The notes beneath the pieces were generated by a model, which worked only from the letters and a program-made list of their open reading frames with translations, did not search any database and had not been told where the DNA came from. This document shows, one piece after another, positions 7,631 to 14,651 of a stretch of DNA of 19,566 bases. Location of the stretch: positions 1 through 19,566 of the forward strand of contig CAYGBC010000048.1 of NCBI GenBank assembly GCA_964348015.1, read 5' to 3'. Both the position numbers and the translations under genes were made by a program. Numbering within the stretch: the stretch's first letter is position 1; every line of letters starts with the position of its first letter. This DNA is from SOIA01 sp964348015. Lineage in GTDB: Bacteria > Acidobacteriota > Aminicenantia > Aminicenantales > Aminicenantaceae.

Positions 7631-8206
7631 TCACCACCACCACCGGCAAAGCATGAAGCGGCGGCCTCCAAAATGAGTGCCTCCTCTCCTGCCGAAACTC
7701 ATCCTCCCCATGGGGGAGAAATGTCTGTGTCTGGCAAAGCCTCTTCCTCCTCGGAACCGGTCTCTCATCAGATGTCTTCTCTGACCGATTCTTTTCCTGA
7801 AGCCATCCAGCTTTTCCAGTTGTTCAGGCGTCAGGATCTTCCTGAATTCCTTCCTTTCGAGGAGAGAGTTTCTGAACCGGTCCGCGCGAAGCTGGGCCAT
7901 CTGATCGTAGAGTTTCAATATCTCCTGCTCGTTAGCTTCAGGATCCTGCATCAGCTCTCTCATTTCGAGCTGCGCTTGCCGCATGCTCTCGAAGTGCGCT
8001 TTCTGCTTTTCTCTTGATGATTTCATGTGCTCTTCTAACCTGGCCTTCTGTTCTGGGGTGAGTTCAAGAAAATCCCTCTGAGTCCGAACCGCTCTCACCT
8101 TGACTTCCTCTTCTTGTCCATCCGATACCTGTCCGAGCGCACCGGAAGAGAAAAGAGTCATGCCCAGGAAAAGAGTCAATGCTGTCAACCCAATATACTT
8201 TTTCAT
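7631..8206 (-). CDS. Spy/CpxP-like periplasmic protein with Arg/Gly/His-rich tail
   Basis: A 191-aa exported protein. The signal peptide runs to about residue 25 (GALG). Residues 45-140 are long amphipathic helices with two LTPEQ motifs (49-53 and 125-129), the hallmark of the Spy/CpxP (LTXXQ) family of periplasmic chaperones and envelope-stress sensors, which includes zinc-resistance-associated proteins. The last 40 residues (from about 151) are rich in Arg, Gly, His and Phe and end in CRWWW, unlike Escherichia coli Spy or CpxP. His, Cys and Trp in this tail could bind metal or membrane. AGGAGG lies 6 bases before the ATG, and a strong terminator follows the gene, so it is probably monocistronic. 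In this family the usual role is to hold misfolded envelope proteins; no CpxAR-like pair is in the window. Confidence 0.8.
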   Translation of the reverse strand: MKKYIGLTALTLFLGMTLFSSGALGQVSDGQEEEVKVRAVRTQRDFLELTPEQKARLEEHMKSSREKQKAHFESMRQAQLEMRELMQDPEANEQEILKLYDQMAQLRADRFRNSLLERKEFRKILTPEQLEKLDGFRKRIGQRRHLMRDRFRGGRGFARHRHFSPMGRMSFGRRGGTHFGGRRFMLCRWWW

Positions 8207-8408
8207 CTCGTACCTCCTGAAATTATCTTTTCAGTAGATTAGACAATGACACACCGGCATTCCTTGGTAACACTCTTGTATTTTTTGAGTCAAATACTTC
8301 TAAATGGAAATTTCAGGACAAAAATAAAAAAAACTTGGAAAAAACATGAGTGAGAAGGAAGCTAGAAAGAAGTCCACGGGTGCAGACTCAATTCCCGCTG
8401 GGAGGGTT

Positions 8409-8453
8409 AAAGCCTGTGAGGGGGGAGCAAGCTCCCCCCTCAATCAAGGCTTT
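8409..8453. terminator. Bidirectional GC-rich hairpin after the FadL/small-protein pair
   Basis: Arms GAGGGGGGAGC (8418-8428) and GCTCCCCCCTC (8431-8441) pair perfectly, and outer arms AAAGCCT/AGGCTTT (8409-8415/8447-8453) extend the stem. It ends in TTTT on the plus strand and TTT on the minus strand. It sits 31 bases after the stop of the 65-aa gene, so it most likely ends that minus-strand transcript. Confidence 0.6.
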
Positions 8454-8483
8454 TGTAGAATTCGGTTTAATCTAACGCAAATG

Positions 8484-8681
8484 CTATGCTTTTTTCAGGA
8501 TGGGCATGCCGGTTCTTTCGGTTTCCATAACCTTGTAACCAGCAGGAACCTCATCCAGTGAGCCGGGTCTGACATCTCGAGCAAAAAAGTAAATTCTCTG
8601 TTGACGTCCTCCTTTAAGATTCACATCCTTGTAATGGAGATAATACTTAACCCCTTTTGAATTGGTGAATTCATAAGCCAT
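8484..8681 (-). CDS. Small conserved-type hypothetical protein (65 aa)
   Basis: A 65-aa soluble protein without signal peptide or membrane segment. GGAGG lies 8 bases before the ATG. The pattern MAYEFTNSKGVKYYLHYKDV, then RIYFFARDVRPGSLDEVPAGYKV and a closing GMPILKKA matches a widespread family of tiny uncharacterised proteins that I recall from many bacteria; no function is known to me. The compact mix of aromatic, Gly and Lys residues suggests a small beta-sheet fold. It starts 36 bases after the stop of the FadL-family gene and is followed by a hairpin terminator, so the two are probably cotranscribed, though a functional tie to the porin is not shown. Confidence 0.72.
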   Translation of the reverse strand: MAYEFTNSKGVKYYLHYKDVNLKGGRQQRIYFFARDVRPGSLDEVPAGYKVMETERTGMPILKKA

Positions 8682-8717
8682 TTATTTTACCTCCAAATTG
8701 AATTTTGTTGGCACAAA

Positions 8718-9998
8718 CTAAAATTTGAAAATGAAACTGATTCCGAGCAGATGAGCCGTCGTGGAATATGTCCCCTCTCCGAGGTCAGCGGGGTAAATAT
8801 CCCTGTTCGGGCTTTCTCTGTCCTGGAAAGGCTCGTATTGATACGCCAGATCTACGGTGAATTTCCCGGTGCTGTAGCCAAATCCAGCGGTCAGCGCCCA
8901 ACGGTTTGCGTCGGGAAGCATCGGATCCATCGAATCCACAGGCTGAGGCGTCTCATCGTACAGAAAACCAGCTCTGAGAGCAATTCTGTCATTCAGCATG
9001 TACTGCAGTCCGACCCGAAATAGAAAAGAATCTTCGAAGTCTTCATCAATCGGCGGAAAATCAAGAGGAATAGGCAAACCTGGCACATCCGCATCAACCT
9101 CTATGACATCGAAGGCGTTCCAGAGAACATAGTGCACGTCAGCAGTCAAGATGAACTGTTCACTCAAGTTGAAAGCCGCGCCGATGCCGAAAATATGAGG
9201 AAAACTAAAAGGGGCCACCACTGTTCCATTCTCTGGAAGAACAATCGGGACATTGGACATATCCAGGTCGAGGACTCCATCATAATCAATCGTAAATCCT
9301 CCTCGCCAGTTGAAGCCGAGAGAAAACTTTTCTCCCTTGTACAGAGCTCCTGCGTTCATGGCCCATGCACTCCCCGTCGTGTCCTCTGCCGAAACCGGAA
9401 CATCGTAGAAACCCAACGGTGGTATCGCCGTCAGGTCGAGAAGATAGGTCAGGTCCAGCTCCAAAGTCGAGTGAATATAAGACACGCCAACGCCCACAGA
9501 TAAATTATCCGTGAGCTTATACGCGACCGTGGGATTGAAAATAAAGGTTTTCATTTCGGCTCTTGTCGCGATATACCTCAAGGGAAAATTCTCAGGATCA
9601 GGCCATTCTGTTCCCAACCCGTAGGGAGCAAAGAAACCGAAACCCGCGACGATCTTATCGCTGAATTTATGGGAGATGTAGAACGTCGGAGGATAAAACA
9701 CTTGCTCTGCCAAATCAATGGACTGGTAATTCGGATCTGGCCAGTTAGGTAGAGCCAGCGTGGTGTTGGGATAGATCAGAGTGGCTCCGGCTGAAATTTG
9801 CGTTCCTTCCAACCAGGCGATACCTGCGGGATTGTGAAAAATGGCTGTCACATCATTCGCGAGGCCAACGAAAGCGCCTGCCATTCCCATGGCTGCAGCG
9901 CCGTGTTCGTAGATGAGAAAGCCAGATCCATGGGCTGAGGAACTGAAGGCGAAAATCAGAAGAGCGACTAAGGCTGTCGTACCAATACTCTTTTTCAT
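8718..9998 (-). CDS. FadL/OMPP1/TodX-family outer-membrane transport protein
   Basis: A 426-aa outer-membrane beta-barrel of the FadL/OMPP1/TodX family, which lets long-chain fatty acids or aromatic and other hydrophobic compounds cross the outer membrane. The ATG at 9998 is chosen because GGAGG lies 5 bases before it; the upstream TTG at 10010 overlaps that site. Signal peptide residues 1-24 end SSSAHG. The mature N-terminus SGFLIYEHGAAAMGMAGAF followed by NDVTAIFHNPAGIA is the family's plug-region signature. The rest alternates short beta strands with acidic loops, and the protein ends FIFKF with the terminal Phe used for barrel assembly. The length is typical. A sigma-70-like promoter lies about 85 bases upstream, and the 65-aa gene follows in the same direction. 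The substrate cannot be predicted. Confidence 0.9.
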   Translation of the reverse strand: MKKSIGTTALVALLIFAFSSSAHGSGFLIYEHGAAAMGMAGAFVGLANDVTAIFHNPAGIAWLEGTQISAGATLIYPNTTLALPNWPDPNYQSIDLAEQVFYPPTFYISHKFSDKIVAGFGFFAPYGLGTEWPDPENFPLRYIATRAEMKTFIFNPTVAYKLTDNLSVGVGVSYIHSTLELDLTYLLDLTAIPPLGFYDVPVSAEDTTGSAWAMNAGALYKGEKFSLGFNWRGGFTIDYDGVLDLDMSNVPIVLPENGTVVAPFSFPHIFGIGAAFNLSEQFILTADVHYVLWNAFDVIEVDADVPGLPIPLDFPPIDEDFEDSFLFRVGLQYMLNDRIALRAGFLYDETPQPVDSMDPMLPDANRWALTAGFGYSTGKFTVDLAYQYEPFQDRESPNRDIYPADLGEGTYSTTAHLLGISFIFKF

Positions 9999-10003
9999 CT
10001 TTA

Positions 10004-10008
10004 CCTCC
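10004..10008 (-). promoter_or_regulatory. Ribosome binding site deciding the FadL-family start
   Basis: GGAGG on the minus strand with a 5-base spacer to the ATG at 9998. It excludes the TTG at 10010 as the start. Confidence 0.7.
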
Positions 10009-10087
10009 AAAAAATGTAGTTTGGGCCTCCGCTTGAGAGCGCCTCATATGAGTAAAATCTATTTTGTTCCTTGGTCTTTCTCAAGTA

Positions 10088-10114
10088 TTTATAAGAAACA
10101 GACGACAATGTCAA
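10088..10114 (-). promoter_or_regulatory. Promoter of the FadL-family gene
   Basis: On the minus strand, a perfect -35 TTGACA (10109-10114) and TATAAA (10088-10093) are separated by 15 bases, slightly short of the optimum. The leader would be about 85 bases. Confidence 0.5.
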
Positions 10115-10264
10115 GGATAATTTTCGTTAAAATTCGGCTTTTTTCTCTGGAGTTGCGAATTGAAAACCCTTCGCCCACAATGACAGTGCTAAAGTGTTGC
10201 TGAACAATTGAACGAGTCCTTCTCTTCTTTTAAAAAAAAAATTTTAAAATATTGAATTTTTTTC

Positions 10265-10292
10265 TTTACAATATTTATTTTTTCAATATAAT
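10265..10292 (+). promoter_or_regulatory. Near-consensus promoter in front of a candidate RNA
   Basis: TTTACA (10265-10270), a 16-bp AT-rich spacer and a perfect TATAAT (10287-10292). The predicted start at 10299-10300 coincides with the first base of a stem (10300-10306) in the downstream sequence. The nearest gene in this direction starts 335 bases away. Confidence 0.6.
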
Positions 10293-10298
10293 AGGATA

Positions 10299-10400
10299 TG
10301 GTTTTCTTTTGCGGGCTGGAGAAAACCCCCACCTTTTTGGTTCCCATCATCAACCCCCCTTTTGCTGACAACAGCCCGCGCTTCCCCCCTCTCTTCAGCT
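10299..10400 (+). ncRNA. Candidate structured RNA with pseudoknot and C-rich single-stranded runs
   Basis: Directly after the promoter, GGTTTTC (10300-10306) pairs with GAAAACC (10321-10327). The loop of that stem contains GCGGGCTG (10311-10318), which pairs perfectly with CAGCCCGC (10372-10379), so the two stems form an H-type pseudoknot topology or two alternative states. Three unpaired pyrimidine runs contain five or six consecutive C (10326-10330, 10353-10358, 10383-10388). C-rich loops are typical of RNAs that bind Shine-Dalgarno regions. It could be a small RNA, or the start of a long leader of msrC. No terminator was found, so the 3' end is a guess. I do not recognise a known RNA family. 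Confidence 0.35.
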
Positions 10401-10551
10401 GCACTCATTTTGAGATTATGCGAGTCTAAAGATTAATCTTGATCAGCCCTCTCTCTCCATAGATTCAGTAAAACTTCATTGTGTCAAACCGAAGATAAAG
10501 GTGCCATGGCGAGTGAAGCGCGGCAAACTCAAAAGATAAAATTGTATGTAT

Positions 10552-10580
10552 TTGACTCCTCCTGACTCAGGTGCTACATT
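10552..10580 (+). promoter_or_regulatory. msrC: Promoter of msrC
   Basis: TTGACT (10552-10557), a 17-bp spacer and TACATT (10575-10580). The transcript would start near 10587 and keep the GGAGG at 10624-10628. Confidence 0.45.
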
Positions 10581-10634
10581 GGCAGTGCCTCTCAAAACGG
10601 CTTGTGAGCATCTCCATTCTGTCGGAGGAAGGGC

Positions 10635-11093
10635 ATGGACGATACACAAAATCTCGAGAAAAGATATCAGAGAATTCTTGAACAGCTTCGGGATCTTTTC
10701 ACTCAAACAGAGAATAAGATCGCCCGGATGGCAACTGCGGCGGCGGTCCTCCACCACAAGATGCCCCATTATTTCTGGACTGGATTTTACACACTAATCG
10801 ACGACGAGCTGACTGTCGGCCCCTACCAGGGATCCCTGGCCTGTCAGGTCCTCGAAAAACAGAAAGGAGTCTGCTGGGCGGGGATAGAGAAAAAACAGAC
10901 CATCGTTGTCCCTGACGTTCATAAATTTCACGGCCATATCCCCTGCGACAGCCGGTCCAATTCTGAAATCGTGGTCCCTCTGATCGATGAAAACAATCAA
11001 GTCTACGGCGTTCTGGACGTGGACAGCGAAAAACTCGGAGCTTTCTCGGATACAGACAAGGAATGGCTCGAGAAAATCGTTAAACTCATTTAA
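10635..11093 (+). CDS. msrC: Free methionine-(R)-sulfoxide reductase, GAF-domain type
   Basis: A 152-aa cytoplasmic enzyme that reduces free L-methionine-(R)-sulfoxide to methionine, usually drawing electrons from thioredoxin. The whole protein is one GAF domain of the fRMsr class. The family's three cysteines are present with the right spacing: Cys70 (SLACQ), Cys80 (GVCWA) and Cys104 (HIPCD), 10 and 24 residues apart as in the E. coli enzyme. WTGFY, VGPYQG, DVHKFHGHIPCDSRSNSEIVVPL and YGVLDVDS are all diagnostic and separate it from signalling GAF domains. The length is close to that of E. coli MsrC. GGAGG lies 6 bases before the ATG. It is probably monocistronic, with a promoter at 10552-10580, and it converges on the M20 peptidase gene 46 bases away. 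It suggests exposure to oxidants. Confidence 0.95.
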   Translation: MDDTQNLEKRYQRILEQLRDLFTQTENKIARMATAAAVLHHKMPHYFWTGFYTLIDDELTVGPYQGSLACQVLEKQKGVCWAGIEKKQTIVVPDVHKFHGHIPCDSRSNSEIVVPLIDENNQVYGVLDVDSEKLGAFSDTDKEWLEKIVKLI

Positions 11094-11139
11094 ACGCTCA
11101 AGGGGAAAGGATCAAGGATTAACCCTAATTTTGCCCTCT

Positions 11140-12384
11140 TTACTTCAAGCAGTACACCAGAAGAAGGATCTGCTTCATGGCCAGAAAAAGACCGTCTATC
11201 TCTGCCTCCTCATTGAGGGTGTGTTTGTACCGGCCGTAAGTCCGTCCGAGATTTATCGAGAGGATTCCTTTTTCTATTCCCACGTTGGCCTCGGTCGAGC
11301 CGAGCGGATTGGCCTCAATCCCTTTGACCTGAAGATACTCGAGAATATCCACGACTGTTTTCACCAGGAATGAATCCCCCGCGCCCGGAATCTGGTAGGC
11401 CTTGGATTCATCATTGAGCTTCATCTCCAGCATCACTCCTTCTTCTTCAGCCACATCCAGGCAGATTCTCCGGATTTTGTCCTGGGCCTTTTCCAGCTCA
11501 TCTTGGTCCGCCGAGCGGAGGTCCACTGTGAAGCAGGACTCCTGAGAGACGGCATTCCGGACTCGTCCCCCGCCGATCATCCCGATATTCAAAATTGTCC
11601 ATTTTTCTATGGGCTCTGAGGGAAGTTCAATCTCCAATATTCTTTCCACAGATCTGGCTACAGCCAGATTCGGGTCGGGCACGCCCCGGCTCAACATAGT
11701 GTGAGCTCCGGGCCCTCGAAAAGTCACCGTCCCGCCGCCAAAACCCAAAGCGCCGTAATGGACACCCCCCAGGTCTCCATCCAGCGCAACCACCATATCA
11801 AACTTCTCTTCGGTTGAATCGAGAAACGCCTGCATCCCCACAAACCCGGTCTCCTCTCCCACAGTGCCCATGAAATAATAGGTGTTTTTGGGATTGAATC
11901 CCGCGTGCTTGAGTGCCCGAATGGACCAGAGAAGATTGATCAGGCTGGCAGTATCATCGCCGATCCCCGGAGCCTTGAGAAGATTTCCTTCTCGTTTCAC
12001 TTGGATCTTCCAGACCTCCTGGAACACCGTGTCCATGTGAGCGGACATGATGATCTTCTTCCCCTGGGGGGAGCCTCTCCAAATGCCGACAGCGTTACCT
12101 GATGAATCTATAAAAACCTCGTCCAAGCCGCACGCTTCAAACTGCTTTTTCATGTAAACGGCTCTCTTCTTCTCATATCCGGAAGGCGCAGGGATCTCTG
12201 TGAGAGAAATCCACTCTTTGATGATTTTTTCCCGCCTCTTCTCTATATAAGTAAACATTTTTTGAACAAATCGAGATCTCACCATCTTCGGTTTGAAGAG
12301 AGATTCCTCACGCTGAAGGTCGACAGAAGAGAGGACTCCAAGAGATAAGAAGGTTAGATAGATAAAAATGAATGTGCGTTTCAT
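11140..12384 (-). CDS. Exported M20-family metallopeptidase
   Basis: A 414-aa di-zinc M20 peptidase, closest in pattern to PepT/CPG2-type exopeptidases that trim short peptides or acyl amino acids. Residues 1-20 are hydrophobic and read as a signal peptide or anchor, so the enzyme probably acts outside the cytoplasm. The metal and catalytic set is complete: His116 and Asp118 (SAHMDT), Asp143 (GIGDDTAS), the base Glu177 and ligand Glu178 (GEETG), Asp202 (ALDGD) and His388 (YKHTLNE). The dimerisation domain lies at about 212-320. The start is supported by AAAGGAG 6 bases upstream, located inside the end of the agmatinase gene. Its ATG overlaps that gene's TGA (ATGA), implying translational coupling. 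The specificity is unknown. Confidence 0.92.
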   Translation of the reverse strand: MKRTFIFIYLTFLSLGVLSSVDLQREESLFKPKMVRSRFVQKMFTYIEKRREKIIKEWISLTEIPAPSGYEKKRAVYMKKQFEACGLDEVFIDSSGNAVGIWRGSPQGKKIIMSAHMDTVFQEVWKIQVKREGNLLKAPGIGDDTASLINLLWSIRALKHAGFNPKNTYYFMGTVGEETGFVGMQAFLDSTEEKFDMVVALDGDLGGVHYGALGFGGGTVTFRGPGAHTMLSRGVPDPNLAVARSVERILEIELPSEPIEKWTILNIGMIGGGRVRNAVSQESCFTVDLRSADQDELEKAQDKIRRICLDVAEEEGVMLEMKLNDESKAYQIPGAGDSFLVKTVVDILEYLQVKGIEANPLGSTEANVGIEKGILSINLGRTYGRYKHTLNEEAEIDGLFLAMKQILLLVYCLK

Positions 12385-13244
12385 GTTTGCTCCTTTGTCT
12401 CCTGTCTTCTTTGAATAACGATTATTCCTGCGACTTCCCTGATGATCTTCACGGCAGCCGAGGCGGTGATCCCCGAGGCATCTCTCTCCGGGTTGACCTC
12501 CACCACGTCCAATCCGACAATTTTCGCCTCCAAAGACTGAAGGATGCGGATCACCTGTCGTGTGGACAGACCTCCTGGCTCGTGATGGGAGACTCCCGGA
12601 GCCGCAGAAGGATCCAGTGCATCCATATCAAAGGAGACATACAGGGGATTTTCAAACCTCAGTGAAAGATTCTCCAGGATGTCCTTCATCTCGATCATTC
12701 GGACTCCGTACTTGGCAGCTCTTTCTCTATGCTCTCCTGTGGCGGCTCTGATCCCAACCTGGACCAGGTTCTGAGCGAGGCCCTCTTCCATGATCCGCGC
12801 AAAAGGACAGCCATGGGAATAGCGGTCTCCGCAGAGCTCCTCGTAGAGATCCGGATGAGCATCGAAATGGAGGATATCCATCGGCTGGTACTTTCTGGCA
12901 AAGGCCCTCGCGGCGGGGAAGCTGACGGAGTGATCTCCTCCCAAAATTATCGGGAATGCGTTCTTTTCCAGTATTTCCAGGACCTTCTTCTCGATCCGGG
13001 ACGACACTTCTCTATAATCACCGGTCACCTCCACATCCCCCAGGTCAGTCATAACCGTCTCCTTCTCCAAATTGACACCGAGCTCGGTCCAGGGATTGAT
13101 GGCTCTCCCCGTTGAGGCCGCTCGAATGGCCTGAGGCCCTTTGGCTGTTCCTCTCAGGTAGCAGGATTTCTCGTCATACGGAATCCCGAGGATGGCAATA
13201 TCGTATTCCTGACTCTTCTGGATGGCGCCCCCAAAATCTGTCAT
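12381..13244 (-). CDS. speB: Agmatinase-family ureohydrolase
   Basis: A 287-aa manganese ureohydrolase (arginase/agmatinase family) that removes urea from a guanidino compound, most likely agmatine to putrescine. All metal ligands are present: His105 (GGDHS), Asp128, His130 and Asp132 (FDAHPDL), Asp206 and Asp208 (SFDMDALDPS). Glu249 in DVVEVNPERD and the closing GITA motif fit agmatinases. The SHGCPF motif stands where agmatinases usually have SHGTPF, so a related substrate such as guanidinobutyrate or guanidine cannot be excluded. The ATG at 13244 is preferred, with GGAG 6 bases upstream; the reading frame stays open much further, but that part is antisense to the ferritin-like gene. The stop overlaps the start of the M20 peptidase. 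Usual agmatinase length. Confidence 0.88.
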   Translation of the reverse strand: MTDFGGAIQKSQEYDIAILGIPYDEKSCYLRGTAKGPQAIRAASTGRAINPWTELGVNLEKETVMTDLGDVEVTGDYREVSSRIEKKVLEILEKNAFPIILGGDHSVSFPAARAFARKYQPMDILHFDAHPDLYEELCGDRYSHGCPFARIMEEGLAQNLVQVGIRAATGEHRERAAKYGVRMIEMKDILENLSLRFENPLYVSFDMDALDPSAAPGVSHHEPGGLSTRQVIRILQSLEAKIVGLDVVEVNPERDASGITASAAVKIIREVAGIIVIQRRQETKEQT

Positions 13245-13277
13245 ATTCTTCTCCACTCCGACATGAAATGCACAAAG

Positions 13278-13283
13278 ATTATA
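13278..13283 (-). promoter_or_regulatory. Perfect -10 box for the agmatinase/M20 pair
   Basis: TATAAT on the minus strand, placing transcription start near 13271 and giving a leader of about 27 bases. No good -35 hexamer is seen at 16-18 bases, so it may need an activator or be weak. Confidence 0.4.
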
Positions 13284-13352
13284 CTGAAAAATCCAAGAAT
13301 ACGAAAGCAAGAAACAGGGAACGCTATAAAAGCCGTTAGACTTCAGCCATCC

Positions 13353-13381
13353 TTTTCTTTTTGGAGAAAAATGACTATAAT
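13353..13381 (+). promoter_or_regulatory. Promoter of the ferritin-like gene
   Basis: A perfect TATAAT (13376-13381) stands 17 bases after a poor TTTTCT -35 (13353-13358). The transcript would start near 13388 and keep the AAGGAGG at 13405-13411. The weak -35 suggests regulated use. Confidence 0.4.
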
Positions 13382-13415
13382 GCGAAGACGCCATCAACAG
13401 AGATAAGGAGGTCAT

Positions 13416-14396
13416 ATGGAAAAAATAGAACGCATAAATACACAGGAGGACGCGATAAAGCTCCTGAACATCGCTCTCGAGCATGAGTGGGCGGTCAGTT
13501 TTGAATACACCATCCACGCCTACTCCATGCCCAAAGCCAAATTCTGGTATGAGGATCCGGTCATGAAGATGAAGACAGACGCCCGCGCTCAAACCATCCA
13601 GATAGGAATCGACGAAATGTACCATTCTCTCCAGCTCGGGATCATCATCACTCAAATGGGAGGAACACCGTCCTTCAAGACAGACGAAGTCATGCGATTC
13701 CCGAAGATCATGGATAATTTGAAGAGAGACAAAATGACTGAGGATATGGTGACCAGCCTCTATCAATCCGCCGAATTTAAGGAAGGAGCTTTTCCGAAGA
13801 TCCAAAACATGATCCTCAACATCTCTTATGATGAAGTGAGGCATTCCGATCAGTTCGCCGCCATGATGGACGCGATGAAAAAAGAAGGAGCCGAAAACGC
13901 CCTCTGCTTCCAGTCTAGCCCGGAGAGCACCGAGAAGGAAGAAGTCCAGCGTCTTCACGAAATCATGCGGATGGAAAACGAGCTTCTGCACCGGTATTTG
14001 AAATACGTCATCCTTTTCAGCGAGCATCAGGACCTCAGCCAGCGGTTGTTCAAAAACTCTATCGACCACATGAGGCACTGGGATAAGAATTCCGGAATTC
14101 TCATCAAAATGGGAGATGTCGTACAGGTCGAAAACGCGGAGACTGATTCTGAGGGAGTGGAAAAAAGCCTGAAGCCGATGCCAGACCTGTATCCGGGAGA
14201 CAACCGCCTCTCTGCCCTGGAAACATTGATCCCCGCCGAAGAGGCTCTCAAGGCCAAATACGAGAAGCTCATCACTCTCTTGAAGGACAGCGATATCAAA
14301 GAACAGCTCAAACTGCATCTCGGCCAGAACAGAGAGCATATTTTCACCCAGGAGTGGCTTCTCCAAAATGCCAGAAAAATCAAAGGAATCGAATAA
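13416..14396 (+). CDS. Tandem ferritin-like (di-iron four-helix) protein
   Basis: A 326-aa cytoplasmic protein that appears to hold two ferritin-like four-helix bundles. Bundle 1 (about 10-165) has the di-iron pattern: Glu30 in HEWAVSFEY, E67-M-Y-H70, Glu123 and E140-V-R-H143. Bundle 2 (about 175-326) keeps Glu189 (MENELLHRYLKY) and Glu276 but has H218-M-R-H221 and N305-R-E-H308 where ExxH would be expected, so its metal site looks degenerate. Single-bundle bacterioferritins and rubrerythrins are about half this length. Roles known for the superfamily include iron storage, peroxide removal and O2-dependent oxidation. AAGGAGG lies 4 bases before the ATG. It is divergent from the agmatinase gene, and the flavin reductase gene follows 260 bases later. 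The superfamily call is good; the reaction is unknown. Confidence 0.8.
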   Translation: MEKIERINTQEDAIKLLNIALEHEWAVSFEYTIHAYSMPKAKFWYEDPVMKMKTDARAQTIQIGIDEMYHSLQLGIIITQMGGTPSFKTDEVMRFPKIMDNLKRDKMTEDMVTSLYQSAEFKEGAFPKIQNMILNISYDEVRHSDQFAAMMDAMKKEGAENALCFQSSPESTEKEEVQRLHEIMRMENELLHRYLKYVILFSEHQDLSQRLFKNSIDHMRHWDKNSGILIKMGDVVQVENAETDSEGVEKSLKPMPDLYPGDNRLSALETLIPAEEALKAKYEKLITLLKDSDIKEQLKLHLGQNREHIFTQEWLLQNARKIKGIE

Positions 14397-14438
14397 ATAA
14401 AGCTGATCTCAGAACCAACCATCCAATCTCATTTGGGT

Positions 14439-14518
14439 GTCATTGCGAGCTTGCGTGGCAATCTCATATGAAGAAGAGTAGGATTCAATTTTCATTGCAG
14501 ACGGAGTGCGGCAATCTC
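14439..14518 (-). repeat. Two copies of a short palindromic repeat, left cluster
   Basis: Copies at 14439-14465 and 14491-14518, read on the minus strand as GAGATTGCC...GCAATGAC, with their ends 53 bases apart. The second copy is diverged (GCAATGAA). Ends GAGATTGC and GCAATGAC with a variable GC-rich middle are a common intergenic repeat type in many bacteria. The orientation is opposite to the cluster at 15241-15375. Confidence 0.75.
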
Positions 14519-14617
14519 ATAAAAAATATCTTTTCCCTTATGAATGCAGCACCCTTCCGCTGGTCACTCAAGCTGAAATTAATCACTTTTCGTCGGAATA
14601 ATTTTATACAAATTAAT

Positions 14618-14641
14618 GTTTGAATCTGCTCACATTCAAAC
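14618..14641. promoter_or_regulatory. Operator-like inverted repeat before the flavin reductase gene
   Basis: GTTTGAAT (14618-14625) and ATTCAAAC (14634-14641) are a perfect 8-bp inverted repeat with an 8-base spacer. It starts near the transcription start implied by a TATACA -10-like box (14605-14610) and ends 3 bases before the AAGGAGG. It could be a repressor site or a hairpin that affects ribosome access. Confidence 0.5.
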
Positions 14642-14644
14642 TGC

Positions 14645-14651
14645 AAGGAGG
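14645..14651 (+). promoter_or_regulatory. Ribosome binding site deciding the flavin reductase start
   Basis: AAGGAGG is only 2 bases from the first ATG (14654) but 5 bases from the second (14657), which makes the second the likely start. Confidence 0.6.

Larger units (their letters stand above)
9999..10634. other. Divergent regulatory region between the FadL-family gene and msrC
   Basis: This is the longest gene-free stretch. From left to right it holds the porin ribosome binding site (10004-10008), the porin promoter (10088-10114), an AT-rich block (10225-10295) with a strong rightward promoter (10265-10292), a candidate structured RNA (about 10299-10400), a perfect palindrome AAGATTAATCTT (10429-10440), and a second rightward promoter (10552-10580) for msrC. 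No open frame here has a good ribosome binding site. Confidence 0.55.

Noticed and set aside
8265..8293. TTGACT at 8288-8293 (minus strand) as promoter of the Spy-like gene
   Set aside because: The hexamer at the right distance is TTACCA, a poor -10, so I could not support the call.
10189..10404. Minus-strand 71-codon frame rich in Lys and Ile
   Set aside because: Starts at a GTG without a clear ribosome binding site and runs through AT-rich promoter DNA.
13245..14366. Long minus-strand open frame continuing upstream of the agmatinase start
   Set aside because: It is antisense to the ferritin-like gene, has no ureohydrolase-like content, and the agmatinase fold begins at 13244 with its own ribosome binding site.
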